Part shown: piece by piece, positions 1 through 8,765 of the stretch
Layout of the letters: the number at the start of each line of letters is the position of its first letter
How positions within the stretch are numbered: the first letter of the stretch is position 1
Notes under the pieces: generated by a model
The model's database searches: none
Told to the model about the DNA's origin: nothing
What the model saw: the letters and a program-made list of their open reading frames with translations, nothing else
Source: Acetobacteraceae bacterium
GTDB taxonomy: Bacteria > Pseudomonadota > Alphaproteobacteria > Acetobacterales > Acetobacteraceae
Assembly (NCBI GenBank): GCA_025360065.1
Contig: JANYCX010000252.1
Span: 1-57,082, forward strand
Length of the DNA stretch: 57,082 bases
Direction: 5' to 3'
Made by a program: the position numbers and the translations under genes

Positions 1-433
1 CTTGTTGTCAAGCCGATCCCAGCTCATTCAGCGCTATTGCAAGAAGTTAGTGGGATGCGGATGCGTATCTCCATCATTCTTGCAGTCTTGGCGGTTGCGG
101 TGTTCTCGGGGGTAGACGTGGTGGAAGAGATCGATGGTTCAGGTCTGGTCGCTCTTTTAGGCGCTTTGAAAGCCGCTTGGGAAGCGTGTGTAGGAAATGA
201 CCGTGCACCCGCTGTACTGTTTCGCACGGTTTGGGTGGTCCAGATGAGCGCCAGGCGCCGCCAGTTCCAGCGCGGCGGCAGGGCGCATGGCAGCATTTCC
301 TCCCTCCCAGGGACGAGAAATTCTCGCCGGCCCTCTGCCGGCAGACTTTCCGGACGGACAGTCAAGCTGCCGTGAAACCTTGCATCCTCCCCGCCCGCAC
401 GCCAAACATGCCAAAACCTCGGGAGCGGCACCC
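1..433. other. Left-edge non-coding stretch with two small hairpins
   Basis: No recognisable gene is seen here. Short open frames exist on both strands, but none has a recognisable domain or a convincing ribosome binding site. Two adjacent inverted repeats lie about 90-120 bases before the first real gene: CGAGAA/TTCTCG around A320 (314-326), then GCCGGC/GCCGGC with a 5-base loop (326-342). They may belong to the leader of the downstream operon, or end a transcript arriving from outside the window. No T-tract follows, so a classical terminator is not supported. Confidence 0.5.
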
Positions 434-1603
434 ATGAGCCATGAATTCCCCTATCGCGGCCTGAAAGTGCTCGATCTCGGCCAAGGCGTCGCCTCGCCCT
501 ATTGCGGCATGTTGCTCGCGCTGTACGGCGCCGATGTGGTCAAGATCGAGCCACCTGCCGGCGACTGGGCACGCAATCTTGGCGGCAAATACGACAATGG
601 CCGTCAATCGGCGATGTCGCTCACCTTCAATCGCGGCAAACGCAGCCTGATCCTTGATCTGAAAACCCACGCCGCACGCGCCGTGCTGCGCCGGATGGCG
701 GAACAGGCGGATGTGTTGATCGAAGGCTTCCGCCCCGGCGTCGCGGCCCGGCTCGGGGTCGGTTATGAAAGTTTGAAGACCGTGAACCCCAAGCTTATCA
801 TGGTCAGCATCAGCGGCTTCGGCCAGACCGGCCCTTATGCGCAACGCCCGGTCACCGACACCGCGGCGCAGGCTTTTGCCGGCTTTGTCGATGCCAATCG
901 CGGGCCGGATAATGTGCCGCATCGGGCGCCGATCCTGATTTGCGATGTCGCCACCGGCATGTATGCCTATCAGTCCGTCGCAACCGCGTTATACGCCCGC
1001 CGCGATGTCGGGGTCGGGCGCTGGATCGATGTCAGCCTGATGGCGTCAGGCGCCGCGTTCATGGGCCATCGCAGCCCCGAAGCGATGCTGGAACCCGGCC
1101 CGTTAATGTCGCCCAACGTGCCGGCTGGCGGCTACCAGACACGGGATGGCTGGGTCATGGTGGCGCTGGTCACCGAAGCCCATTTCGTCCACTGGTGCAC
1201 CGCGATGCAGCGCCCCGATCTGCCCAGCGATCCGCGCTTCAACAACTTCCCCCAGCGCGCCAAGAATGAGGCCGCGTTGCTCGTAATCGTGCGCGATACC
1301 ATGCTGACCGAAACCAACGCGGTCTGGCTCGACCGGCTGCGCGCCGCCGATGTGATCTGCGATCCGGTCACCAGCCTGCGCGATTGGTATGCCGATCCGC
1401 ATGTCCAGGCGATCGGGGCGGCGTCGGTGCTCGATCAGCCCGGTCTCGGTGCGTTCCACGTTCCGCGTACCCCCGGTGCGATGGCGGCGACCGAGGCGGC
1501 ACTGACCCCGTCGCCGCGTGCTGGCCAGCATAGCGCTGCGGTTCTCGCCGAGGGTGGCTGGTCCGATGACGAAATCACGGCCTTATTGGGAGACGCCGCA
1601 TGA
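434..1603 (+). CDS. CaiB/BaiF family CoA-transferase
   Basis: This is a 389-residue class III CoA-transferase. The family moves CoA between carboxylic acids through an aspartyl-CoA thioester. The N-terminus (GLKVLDLGQGVASPYCGMLL) is the typical Rossmann-like start, followed by GADVVKIEPP and NRGKRSLILDLK. The likely catalytic Asp is D171 in ICDVATGMYA, close to the Asp169 position of formyl-CoA transferase. The start at 434 begins directly at the conserved N-terminus; an upstream in-frame ATG at 287 would add a non-homologous tail. The gene ends in an ATGA overlap with the ABC-transporter binding protein, so it is probably the first gene of a four-gene operon. The substrate cannot be read from the sequence; the adjacent importer suggests an imported carboxylate. 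Confidence 0.93.
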   Translation: MSHEFPYRGLKVLDLGQGVASPYCGMLLALYGADVVKIEPPAGDWARNLGGKYDNGRQSAMSLTFNRGKRSLILDLKTHAARAVLRRMAEQADVLIEGFRPGVAARLGVGYESLKTVNPKLIMVSISGFGQTGPYAQRPVTDTAAQAFAGFVDANRGPDNVPHRAPILICDVATGMYAYQSVATALYARRDVGVGRWIDVSLMASGAAFMGHRSPEAMLEPGPLMSPNVPAGGYQTRDGWVMVALVTEAHFVHWCTAMQRPDLPSDPRFNNFPQRAKNEAALLVIVRDTMLTETNAVWLDRLRAADVICDPVTSLRDWYADPHVQAIGAASVLDQPGLGAFHVPRTPGAMAATEAALTPSPRAGQHSAAVLAEGGWSDDEITALLGDAA

Positions 1604-2613
1604 CACTTCGTCGTCGGGCATTGTTGGCAGCCCTTGCCGCTACACCATTCGCCGGGCCGGCCCGCGCGGCCGCCCCGATCCGGCTGGGGGTGTTGCGCAC
1701 CGTCTCACCCGCGCCATTCTATATCGCCCACAGCCGCGGGTTTTTCGCGGCCCAGGGCGTGGAGGTCGAGTTCAAATTCTTCCAGGCCGCCCAGCCGATT
1801 GCGGCGGCGGCCGTTGCCGGAGACATCGATGTTGGCGTAACAGCGCTCACCGGTGGATTTTTCGCCCTGGCCGGCAAAGGCGAATTACAAGTCATCGGCG
1901 GCGGCTTGCACGAAACCAAGGGCTTCGAGCTGACGGCTGTGCTGGCTTCGCGGCAGGCCTATGATGCGGGGCTGACAACGCTCGACAAGCTCCCTGGGCA
2001 TAGTTTCGGCATCACCCAGTTCGGCAGCTCGTTCCATTATATGCTCGGGCAACTGGCGGCGGCCAAGAAGTTCGACATCAAGTCGGTCACCTTGCGGCCT
2101 TTGCAGCAAGTGCCAAACATGGTCGCCGCGGTGCGGTCCGGACAGGTCGATGCCACCATGGCGATAGCCTCGATGGCGCGCCCGCTGGAAGCGGCGGGGG
2201 AGGCGAAGATTATCGGCTGGGTCGGTGATTACGTGCCGTATCAAATCACCGCTTTGTTCGCGACCGCGCCGATGATTGCAACACGGGCCGATGATTTGCA
2301 GAAATTCTGCCGCGCCTATCAGGCCGGGGTTGCTGCGTATCGCGCCGCTTTTCTGCGTTTCGATGCAGCTGGCAAGCCGCTTTATGATGCCGCGACCGAT
2401 GCCGCGATTACCGATATCACCAAATACGTTTACACCGGCGATCCTGCAGCGGCCAGCAAAATCAAGGCCGGCATCGGCTGGTACGATTTGGGCGGCGCGC
2501 TCGATGTCGCCGACGTGAAGGCGCAGTTGGCCTGGTTCGCCGCCGAAGGTCTGGTCAAGGGCCCGATTGACCCGGACGGCATCATCGACACGCGGTTCCT
2601 GCCGACCCGATGA
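1600..2613 (+). CDS. ABC transporter substrate-binding protein (NMT1/SsuA type)
   Basis: A 337-residue periplasmic binding protein of the nitrate/sulfonate/thiamine-precursor (NMT1/SsuA) superfamily. An arginine-rich n-region (RRR) and hydrophobic core lead to an ARA-AA signal cleavage site near residue 24, which suggests export, possibly by Tat. The mature start (IRLGVLRTVSPAPFYIAHSR) and the later YRAAFLRFDAAG region fit the two-lobed fold, and the length is normal. It overlaps the CoA-transferase stop by 4 bases and the ATPase start by 4 bases (ATGA in both cases), so translation of all three is probably coupled. The ligand is unknown. Taurine, nitrate, aromatic carboxylates and HMP are all known for relatives; linkage to a CoA-transferase favours an organic acid. 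Confidence 0.9.
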   Translation: MTLRRRALLAALAATPFAGPARAAAPIRLGVLRTVSPAPFYIAHSRGFFAAQGVEVEFKFFQAAQPIAAAAVAGDIDVGVTALTGGFFALAGKGELQVIGGGLHETKGFELTAVLASRQAYDAGLTTLDKLPGHSFGITQFGSSFHYMLGQLAAAKKFDIKSVTLRPLQQVPNMVAAVRSGQVDATMAIASMARPLEAAGEAKIIGWVGDYVPYQITALFATAPMIATRADDLQKFCRAYQAGVAAYRAAFLRFDAAGKPLYDAATDAAITDITKYVYTGDPAAASKIKAGIGWYDLGGALDVADVKAQLAWFAAEGLVKGPIDPDGIIDTRFLPTR

Positions 2614-3395
2614 CGGCCAAATCCGCGGTTGCTCTGTCAGTCGAGGCGGTCAGCCACAGCTACCGCGACTTGCGCGCGCTCGACGACATCACTCTCGCCA
2701 TTCCGGCCGGCGAGGTCACGGTGCTGGTCGGCCCGTCCGGCTGCGGCAAATCAACCTTGCTCGGCATTCTCGGCGGGTTGATTGCGCCGAGCCAGGGCCG
2801 GGTGCTGATGGAGGGGCCGATTGCCGATGATTGCCTCAATCCGCTGACCTATGTTTTCCAGGATTTCGCCCTGCTGCCGTGGCGCGATGTCGGCGGCAAC
2901 GTGGCGCTTGGGCTGGAGGCGGCGGGGCTGTCGCGGGATGCCCGGGCGGCGCGGGTGGCCGAGGTCCTGGCCCTGACCGGGCTTGGCGCATTCGCCACCG
3001 CCTGGCCTAAGCAGCTTTCCGGCGGCATGCGCCAGCGGGTCGGGATTGCTCGGGCGTTGGCGGTGCACCCGGCTGTGCTGCTGATGGATGAACCACTATC
3101 GGCACTCGACGCCCAAACTCGTGCGCTGCTGTTGGAGGAGTTTTCCGCCCTCATCACAGCCAGCGGCGTGACCACGGTTTATGTCACTCATACCCTGTCA
3201 GAAGCCGCTTTGCTCGGCCAGCAGATCGTGGTGCTGTCGCGCCGCCCTGGCCGCATCCGCGACATCGTTCGCATCAATCGGCCCTTGGCCGGGCGCCGCG
3301 TCGGTGATTCCGATCTGGTCGCCGTCGAAGCGCGGCTATGGGGGCTGATCCGCGACGATGCCGCCGATGCCGCGCGGGAATTCGCCGATGCGTGA
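2610..3395 (+). CDS. ABC transporter ATP-binding protein (SsuB/TauB type)
   Basis: A 261-residue cytoplasmic ATPase that drives the importer formed with the neighbouring binding protein and permease. Walker A is GPSGCGKST at residues 41-49, a Q-loop lies in TYVFQDFALLPW, the ABC signature LSGGMRQR starts near residue 136, Walker B is LLMDEPLSALD near residue 157, and the switch histidine is in VTHTLSEA. The C-terminal RRPGRI segment is characteristic of the nitrate/sulfonate/taurine subfamily. The start overlaps the previous stop by 4 bases, and the end overlaps the likely permease start by 8 bases. Confidence 0.95.
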   Translation: MTAKSAVALSVEAVSHSYRDLRALDDITLAIPAGEVTVLVGPSGCGKSTLLGILGGLIAPSQGRVLMEGPIADDCLNPLTYVFQDFALLPWRDVGGNVALGLEAAGLSRDARAARVAEVLALTGLGAFATAWPKQLSGGMRQRVGIARALAVHPAVLLMDEPLSALDAQTRALLLEEFSALITASGVTTVYVTHTLSEAALLGQQIVVLSRRPGRIRDIVRINRPLAGRRVGDSDLVAVEARLWGLIRDDAADAAREFADA

Positions 3396-4167
3396 GGTGG
3401 GTTTTCGCGGCGGTGGTTTCGCACCCCGCAATCTCCCGTTTGCCGGCGCGCTGACCCTGGTGCTGGTGGTCGCGTCATGGCAGATCGCGGCATCGTTGGG
3501 CTGGATATCGACCCGGTTTCTGCCGGCGCCACTGGCGATCATCCAGGCTTTGGTCGGGTTGGCGCAAAGCGGGGAACTCCGGTTGCATCTCGCCGCGTCA
3601 CTCTCGCGGCTCGCCTGGGGCTGGGCTGCTGGCACGGCCGCCGGGCTGATGGTCGGTTTTGCACTCGGGCTGTTCAGCCTGGCGCGCACGCCAGGGCTCG
3701 CGATTGTGTCAGCTTTGTTTCCGGTGCCCAAGATCGCCTTGGTGCCGTTGTTCATTGTCTGGTTCGGCATTGGCGAGGGCTCGAAGCTGGTTACGCTAGG
3801 CTTTGGGGTGTTCTTCCCGACGGTTATCAACACCCTCGCCGGCGTCGATGGGGTGTCGCGCAGTCTGATCCGGATGGGGCAGTCATTCGGCCTGTCGCGG
3901 ACGGCGATCCTCACCAAGATCGTGTTGCCGGGTGCCCTGCCGGCCATCCTCGCCGGGTTTCGCATCACCACGGCCACCGCGATCATTCTGCTGGTGGCCG
4001 CCGAGATGATCGGCGCCGAATACGGCATCGGCGCCTTCGTGCTGTCGGCGGGCAATCTTTACGACACCGACGCCTTGCTCGCTGGCATCACCGTCCTGTC
4101 CCTGCTGGGCCTGTCGATATCCTGGGCGATCAGCCGCTTGGAGCGTTGGTTGCTGGCATGGCGCTGA
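3388..4167 (+). CDS. ABC transporter permease (SsuC type)
   Basis: A 259-residue inner-membrane permease of the BPD_transp_1 fold with about six hydrophobic segments. The cytoplasmic EAA-like loop that contacts the ATPase is visible as GQSFGLSRTAILTKIVLPGA. The first segment follows FAGALTLVLVVASWQIAASL. ATG 3388 is preferred because it overlaps the ATPase stop by 8 bases; an upstream in-frame ATG at 3358 would add 10 residues inside the ATPase gene. It completes a full binding protein-ATPase-permease set, and no further gene overlaps its end. Confidence 0.93.
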   Translation: MREVGFRGGGFAPRNLPFAGALTLVLVVASWQIAASLGWISTRFLPAPLAIIQALVGLAQSGELRLHLAASLSRLAWGWAAGTAAGLMVGFALGLFSLARTPGLAIVSALFPVPKIALVPLFIVWFGIGEGSKLVTLGFGVFFPTVINTLAGVDGVSRSLIRMGQSFGLSRTAILTKIVLPGALPAILAGFRITTATAIILLVAAEMIGAEYGIGAFVLSAGNLYDTDALLAGITVLSLLGLSISWAISRLERWLLAWR

Positions 4168-4188
4168 CCTGCCCGGCGCTCCCTGAAG

Positions 4189-4216
4189 TTGACCCTGCCA
4201 ACATGCGGTCTAGGCT
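4189..4216 (+). promoter_or_regulatory. Candidate sigma70-type promoter for the efflux lipoprotein
   Basis: TTGACC (4189-4194), a 16-base spacer and TAGGCT (4211-4216) would start transcription near 4223, just ahead of a GGAG ribosome binding site at 4232-4235 and the GTG start at 4243. It sits immediately after the permease stop, so the outer-membrane protein probably has its own promoter. The -10 is weak and the call rests on spacing. Confidence 0.4.
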
Positions 4217-4242
4217 TCAATAAAATTCTCCTGGAGACTCTG

Positions 4243-5712
4243 GTGATTGCACTCCGCGCATCCCGTGCCCTGACCTGGCTGGCAGTTCTTGCCATGCCGC
4301 TTGCCGCCTGCACCAAGATGGGCCCCGACTTCATCCCGCCCGAACCGAACTGGAAACCCAAGACCTTGGGCGACACCGGCACCCCGTCCAAGGACGAGAA
4401 AAGCCGGCCGGTGGCGAGTGCGGTCGATCCGGCCTGGTGGAAACTGCTCGGCGACCCGCTGCTCACCGCGCTGCAAGACCGGCTTGTCGAAGGTAACCTC
4501 GATCTTCGTCTCGCCGCCATCCGCCTCAGCGAAGCCCGAGCCCAGCTTGGCGTCGCCGATGCCGCCGGCCAGCCCAACCTTAATCTCAACGCCGCCGCCA
4601 ATCGCGCCAAGCAAAGCCGGGAAGGCACCCTCGGCCTTACCCCCAACGCCACCGGCCCCGGCTCGCGCCTGCGCCAGCCTTATACTTTGTTTCAGACCGG
4701 CTTTGACGCGAGTTGGGAGCTTGACCTGTGGGGCCGCGTCGCCCGCTCGGTCGAAGCCGCCGAAGCTGGGGTAACGGCCAGCGAAGACAGCGTCCGCGAT
4801 GTGTTGGTCACGGCCTCCGCCGAACTTGCCCGCGACTATATTCGCCTGCGCGGCGCGCAACGGAAATTGCAGATCACCCGTGCCAATCTGGATATCGCCC
4901 GGCAAAGCCTGAGCCTGACCCAGGCGCGCGCGGCAGGCGGTCTCACCACCGATCTCGATGTCGCCAATGCCGCCGCCCTGGTCGCGACGATTGAGGCGCA
5001 ATTGCCTGCCCAGGAACAGGGCCAGGCCGAACTGGTCAACGCCATCGCGTGGCTGTTGGGGGCCGCCCCGCAAACCATGATTGCTGAACTTGCCGCCCCG
5101 CGCGCAGTGCCGCCAGTGCCGCCGGCAGTGCCGGTTGGTGTGCCGTCCGAGCTCGCCCGCCGCCGCCCGGATATTCGCGTCGCCGAGGCCAAGCTGCATA
5201 TTGCCACCGCCAACACTGGCGTGGCCGTCGCAGATTTCTACCCGCGCGTCACGCTCGGCGGCTTTGGTGCCTTGCAGGGGCTGAGCCTCGGCAAAGTCGC
5301 TGACCTTGCACCTGCGATGGCCTATTCCTTCGGGCCGAGCGTGACGCTGCCGATCTTCGATGGTGGGGTCCGCAAGCGTACGCTGGACCTGCGGGAGGCT
5401 CAGCAACAGGAAGCCGCCCTGTTCTATCAGCGCACCGTACTGGTTGCGTTGCACGAAGTTGACAACGCGTTGACCGCCTACGCGACCGAGCAACGCCGCC
5501 GCGCGAAGCTTGAAGCGGCAGTCGTGCAGGGACGCCGCGCCTTGGGCCTCGCACGGATGCGCTACGAGCAGGGGGTGGCGGATTTCCTCCAGGTGCTAAC
5601 CACGCAACGGGTGCTGCTGGCGTCCGAGCAGGAATTGGCTGACAGCACCACGGCTGTTTCGACCAATTTCGTTCAGTTGTATAAGGCTTTGGGTGGCGGT
5701 TGGGGGGAATGA
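4243..5712 (+). CDS. Outer-membrane efflux lipoprotein (NodT/OprM family)
   Basis: A 489-residue TolC-like outer-membrane channel for RND- or MFS-type tripartite pumps. The signal peptide ends in a lipobox (PLAAC, lipidated Cys23), followed by KMGPDFIPPEPNW, typical of NodT/OprM lipoproteins. Two OEP repeats follow; the ELDLWGRVARSVEAAEA and PDIRVAEAKLHIATANTGVA motifs are characteristic. GTG 4243 is chosen because it has a GGAG 7 bases upstream and gives a clean lipoprotein signal; a longer frame back to 4189 would start inside the putative -35 box. No membrane-fusion or pump gene lies next to it. An EmrA/EmrB pair without a channel lies at 43.5-46.2 kb and is a possible partner (inference). 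Confidence 0.92.
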   Translation: MIALRASRALTWLAVLAMPLAACTKMGPDFIPPEPNWKPKTLGDTGTPSKDEKSRPVASAVDPAWWKLLGDPLLTALQDRLVEGNLDLRLAAIRLSEARAQLGVADAAGQPNLNLNAAANRAKQSREGTLGLTPNATGPGSRLRQPYTLFQTGFDASWELDLWGRVARSVEAAEAGVTASEDSVRDVLVTASAELARDYIRLRGAQRKLQITRANLDIARQSLSLTQARAAGGLTTDLDVANAAALVATIEAQLPAQEQGQAELVNAIAWLLGAAPQTMIAELAAPRAVPPVPPAVPVGVPSELARRRPDIRVAEAKLHIATANTGVAVADFYPRVTLGGFGALQGLSLGKVADLAPAMAYSFGPSVTLPIFDGGVRKRTLDLREAQQQEAALFYQRTVLVALHEVDNALTAYATEQRRRAKLEAAVVQGRRALGLARMRYEQGVADFLQVLTTQRVLLASEQELADSTTAVSTNFVQLYKALGGGWGE

Positions 5713-5832
5713 TTCGGGTGTCCCGACGCTGAACAGCGGCGCTTTCGTGATGAAACCCTTGGGCGTAGGCTGAATAGGTGAGATGTTTGCCGGCACCGCC
5801 AGCAAGCGCAATATCTGCCACCGGAGGGCGCG

Positions 5833-6597
5833 ATGCAGTGGGACCCAGCGCAATATCTGCGCTTTACCGACGAACGCTTGCGCCCGGCGCTGGACCTGCT
5901 GGCGCGGATCGATGCCGCGACACCAACCCATGTTATCGATCTCGGCTGCGGGCCGGGCAATGTGACGACGATCCTTAAGCAACGCTGGTCGGGCGCTGAT
6001 GTGCTTGGGTTGGACAACTCGGCCGCAATGTTGGATCGGGCACGGATCGCGGCGCCAGAGTGCCGGTTTGCCGCCGCCGATTTCGGCACCTGGCAGGTCG
6101 AAAAACCAATCGACGTGCTCTATACCAATGCAGCCCTCCATTGGCTCGGCGACCATGACACCCTGTTCCCGCGCCTGCTTGGGCAACTCGCCCCCGGTGG
6201 AACGTTGGCGGTGCAAATGCCGGCGATGCATAACGAACCGCTGCGGGCGGCCCAATATGATGTGGCCGCCGCCGGCCCCTGGGCCGCGGCGTTGCGCGGC
6301 GTTGGGTCGGCGCAGTCGATCCTGACGGCCGGTCAATACTGGGATATTCTGCGGCCGCGCTGCAAAACGCTGGATATCTGGGAGACGACCTATCTTCATG
6401 CCCTGCAGGGCGATAACGCCGTCGCGCAATGGGCGAGCGGCACCAGCCTGCGCCCGTTCCTCGATGCGCTGTCGGGCGATTTGCGTGACAGGTTTTTTGC
6501 CGCCTATGCCGAATTAATGGGCAGGGTCTATCCACGCCGCGCCGATGGCAGCACATTATTGCCGTTCCGCCGACTGTTCATCCTGGCAACGGTGTGA
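5833..6597 (+). CDS. tam: Trans-aconitate 2-methyltransferase
   Basis: A 254-residue class I SAM-dependent methyltransferase. The N-terminus WDPAQYLRFTDERLRPALDL is the hallmark of Tam, followed by SAM motif I VIDLGCGPGN near residues 37-46 and the ALHWLGDHDTLFPRLL segment. The family methylates trans-aconitate, a spontaneous by-product of the TCA cycle that inhibits aconitase, in the cytoplasm. Length matches the family. A GGAGG ribosome binding site lies just before the ATG. The stop overlaps the start of the downstream DNA-repair gene, so the two are probably co-translated. Confidence 0.93.
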   Translation: MQWDPAQYLRFTDERLRPALDLLARIDAATPTHVIDLGCGPGNVTTILKQRWSGADVLGLDNSAAMLDRARIAAPECRFAAADFGTWQVEKPIDVLYTNAALHWLGDHDTLFPRLLGQLAPGGTLAVQMPAMHNEPLRAAQYDVAAAGPWAAALRGVGSAQSILTAGQYWDILRPRCKTLDIWETTYLHALQGDNAVAQWASGTSLRPFLDALSGDLRDRFFAAYAELMGRVYPRRADGSTLLPFRRLFILATV

Positions 6598-7127
6598 TGC
6601 GGCTTGACCGGATGGCGGGTCCGTTGGGCGAGATGCTCCTGGTCACGGACTCTGTGGGCGTATTGCGGGCACTCGACTTCGCCGATTGCGCGGATCGGAT
6701 GTGGCGGCTGACCAAGGCCGAGGTCACGTCGGGCGCGGCGCCGGTCGCAATCCGCCAGGCGCTTGCCGATTATTTCGCGGGCGATCTGGCGGCCCTCGCA
6801 CGAATTTCCTGGGACGGCGGCGGCACTGCGTTCCAGCGCATGGTGTGGGCGGCGCTGGTCGCGATCCCTGCGGGGACAACCATGACCTATGGCGCGCTCG
6901 CGGGCCAGATCGGCCGGCCGGCCGCGATCCGGGCACTGGGGGCGGCGAACGGCGCCAACCGGATCAGCATTGCGGTGCCGTGCCATCGGCTGATCGGTGC
7001 CGATGGCAGTTTGACCGGATACGGAGGTGGCCTGTGGCGCAAGGCCTGGTTGTTGCGGCATGAGGGTGGCTTCACCCCCGCCGCACATTCCATGGGTACG
7101 ACCCAATCCCTGGCAACGCCCCGGTGA
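6594..7127 (+). CDS. ogt: Methylated-DNA--protein-cysteine methyltransferase (Ogt type)
   Basis: A suicide repair protein of about 177 residues that takes O6-alkyl groups from guanine onto its own cysteine. The active-site motif PCHR is present with the acceptor near Cys130 (counted from GTG 6594), preceded by the helix-turn-helix GALAGQIGRPAAIRALGAAN that inserts into DNA, and followed by LTGYGGGLWRKAWLL. It lacks the Ada N-terminal regulatory domain. The start is either GTG 6594 or ATG 6597; both overlap the tam stop. The last 56 bases overlap the end of the convergent binding-protein gene, which adds about 20 poorly conserved C-terminal residues. Confidence 0.93.
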   Translation: MMRLDRMAGPLGEMLLVTDSVGVLRALDFADCADRMWRLTKAEVTSGAAPVAIRQALADYFAGDLAALARISWDGGGTAFQRMVWAALVAIPAGTTMTYGALAGQIGRPAAIRALGAANGANRISIAVPCHRLIGADGSLTGYGGGLWRKAWLLRHEGGFTPAAHSMGTTQSLATPR

Positions 7128-8664
7128 TGTCGCGGCCGTAGGTTGCAAACGTCGTATATTGCCCAAGCGGCACAAAAGGCGGATCGTCGAACAGCACCTG
7201 CTGGATACGATCATAAATACCTTGCTCATTGCCGCCGGCCTCGGTGTCGAGCCATTCCTGGGTCAGCGTTTCAATTTCCGGCTTGGTGTACCAGCCGGTC
7301 CAGCCCTTTTCGCCCATGCCACGGACATAAAGGTTCAACGCCGGGCTCGCCATCGACACCATCGATCCGGCGGTGTGGAACAGGCTCCACCCGCCTTTGT
7401 CGACCGGGCCGCGATTGGTGATGCGCTGGATCATGGTGCCCCAATCCATCGCCTGGAAGTCGAGGTTCATGCCGAGCCGGCGCATCAGATCGCCGCTGAC
7501 TTGGCCGAAGGCGTTGTGGTGGTGGATATCGGTTGGCACCAGCAGCGCGATCTTCTCGCCATTATACCCCGCGTCCGCAATCGCACGCTTGGCGGCGCTG
7601 AGGTTCTCGGGCATCGGCATTGCCGGGGTGCCGAAGGTCTCTGATACGTTGGGCGCCCCGCAGGGGAAATAGGCGCGACATTTGCGCCAGGCGTCCGCGC
7701 CTTCACCGGCGCCAGCCAGCATGAAATCGGCCTGGTTGGCGGCGGCGAGCACCGCGCGGCGCAGCTTGATGTTGTTGAATGGCGCCTGCAGATGGTTGAA
7801 GCGCATGATGCCAATCCAGCCGAACGGGTCTTTCGATTCCAGGCGCAGATTGCGCGAGGATTTCACCAGGTCGCGCAGGTCGGCCGGCGTTGATTCCCAC
7901 CAATCCATCTCGCCGGACTGCATCGCGGCAATCGCGGTGCCGGGGTCGGGCATGGTGTGCCATTCCACCCGCTCGAAATGGGCGATTTTGCCACCGGCGG
8001 TGCGGTCGGCTTTCTCCGGGCGTGCCACGTAGCGGTCGAACTTACGGTAGCTGACAAAGCTGCCGGGGTTGAATTCATCCTTGTTGAAACGATAGGGGCC
8101 GGAGCCAACCATGTCCGTGAGCGCGGTAAACGGATCGGCGCCACCAAAACGTTCCGGCATCATCATGCAGGGCAGGGCGGAGGTGCGGGCCAGCGCTTCC
8201 AGCAGGCGGGGGAAACGGCGCTTGAAACTGAACCGAATGGTGCGATCATCCGGTGCGTCAAGCGTATCGAGGGCGATATTCATCATCGCCCCGAATGCGT
8301 CGCGCTTGGCCCAGCGCTTGATGCTGGCCACGCAATCCTGGGCGCGCACCGGCGTGCCGTCATGGAACCACAGATTTTCGCGCAGCGTGATGTTCCAGAC
8401 CCGCCAATCGCTATCAACCGTATGTCCGGCAGCCATTTGCGGCGCTGGCCGCCAATCCGAGCCGGTGGCGTAGAGCGTATCAAAGACGTGATAGGCGTGG
8501 TTGCCGGTGACCAGCGAGGCGGTCCACACCGGGTCGAGCACGGTCAGGCCAGTGTTGGGAATGAAGCGCAATACGCGCGGGTCCCGGCGTTGGGCGCGCG
8601 AAGCACTGGGGACTGCGAGGGCTGCCGCACCGATAAGCGCGGCGCGGCGGGTTGGTCCCGACAT
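7072..8664 (-). CDS. ABC transporter substrate-binding protein, peptide/nickel (SBP_bac_5) family
   Basis: A 530-residue periplasmic binding protein of the DppA/OppA/NikA family. The start at 8664 gives a twin-arginine-like export signal (PTRRAALIGAAALAVPSASRA) with an AAGGGA ribosome binding site; a longer frame back to 8769 adds a non-homologous tail. Family features include FIPNTGLTVLDPVWTAS near the mature N-terminus, NITLRENLWFHDGTPVRAQD, and the VGSGPYRF motif. No permease or ATPase gene is beside it, so it is an orphan component here. The ligand is not determinable; peptides, opines and glutathione are typical for relatives. Confidence 0.92.
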   Translation of the reverse strand: MSGPTRRAALIGAAALAVPSASRAQRRDPRVLRFIPNTGLTVLDPVWTASLVTGNHAYHVFDTLYATGSDWRPAPQMAAGHTVDSDWRVWNITLRENLWFHDGTPVRAQDCVASIKRWAKRDAFGAMMNIALDTLDAPDDRTIRFSFKRRFPRLLEALARTSALPCMMMPERFGGADPFTALTDMVGSGPYRFNKDEFNPGSFVSYRKFDRYVARPEKADRTAGGKIAHFERVEWHTMPDPGTAIAAMQSGEMDWWESTPADLRDLVKSSRNLRLESKDPFGWIGIMRFNHLQAPFNNIKLRRAVLAAANQADFMLAGAGEGADAWRKCRAYFPCGAPNVSETFGTPAMPMPENLSAAKRAIADAGYNGEKIALLVPTDIHHHNAFGQVSGDLMRRLGMNLDFQAMDWGTMIQRITNRGPVDKGGWSLFHTAGSMVSMASPALNLYVRGMGEKGWTGWYTKPEIETLTQEWLDTEAGGNEQGIYDRIQQVLFDDPPFVPLGQYTTFATYGRDITGALPGIGSYPWNVRRG

Positions 8665-8765
8665 GATTTTGTATCCCTTGGGCGTTTTGATCCTCGGGGG
8701 CGAGGCTACAGCACCGGCCATTGGGGTGGAAGGTCTGCGGTGTTTGAAAGCAATCAAGCGCGCCC

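Noticed and set aside
24-435. Overlapping short frames on both strands at the left edge
   Set aside because: No ribosome binding sites, no domains, and mutually overlapping; compositional openness explains them.
4210-5493. Long minus-strand frame opposite the efflux lipoprotein
   Set aside because: Antisense shadow; the plus-strand protein has a signal peptide and family motifs.
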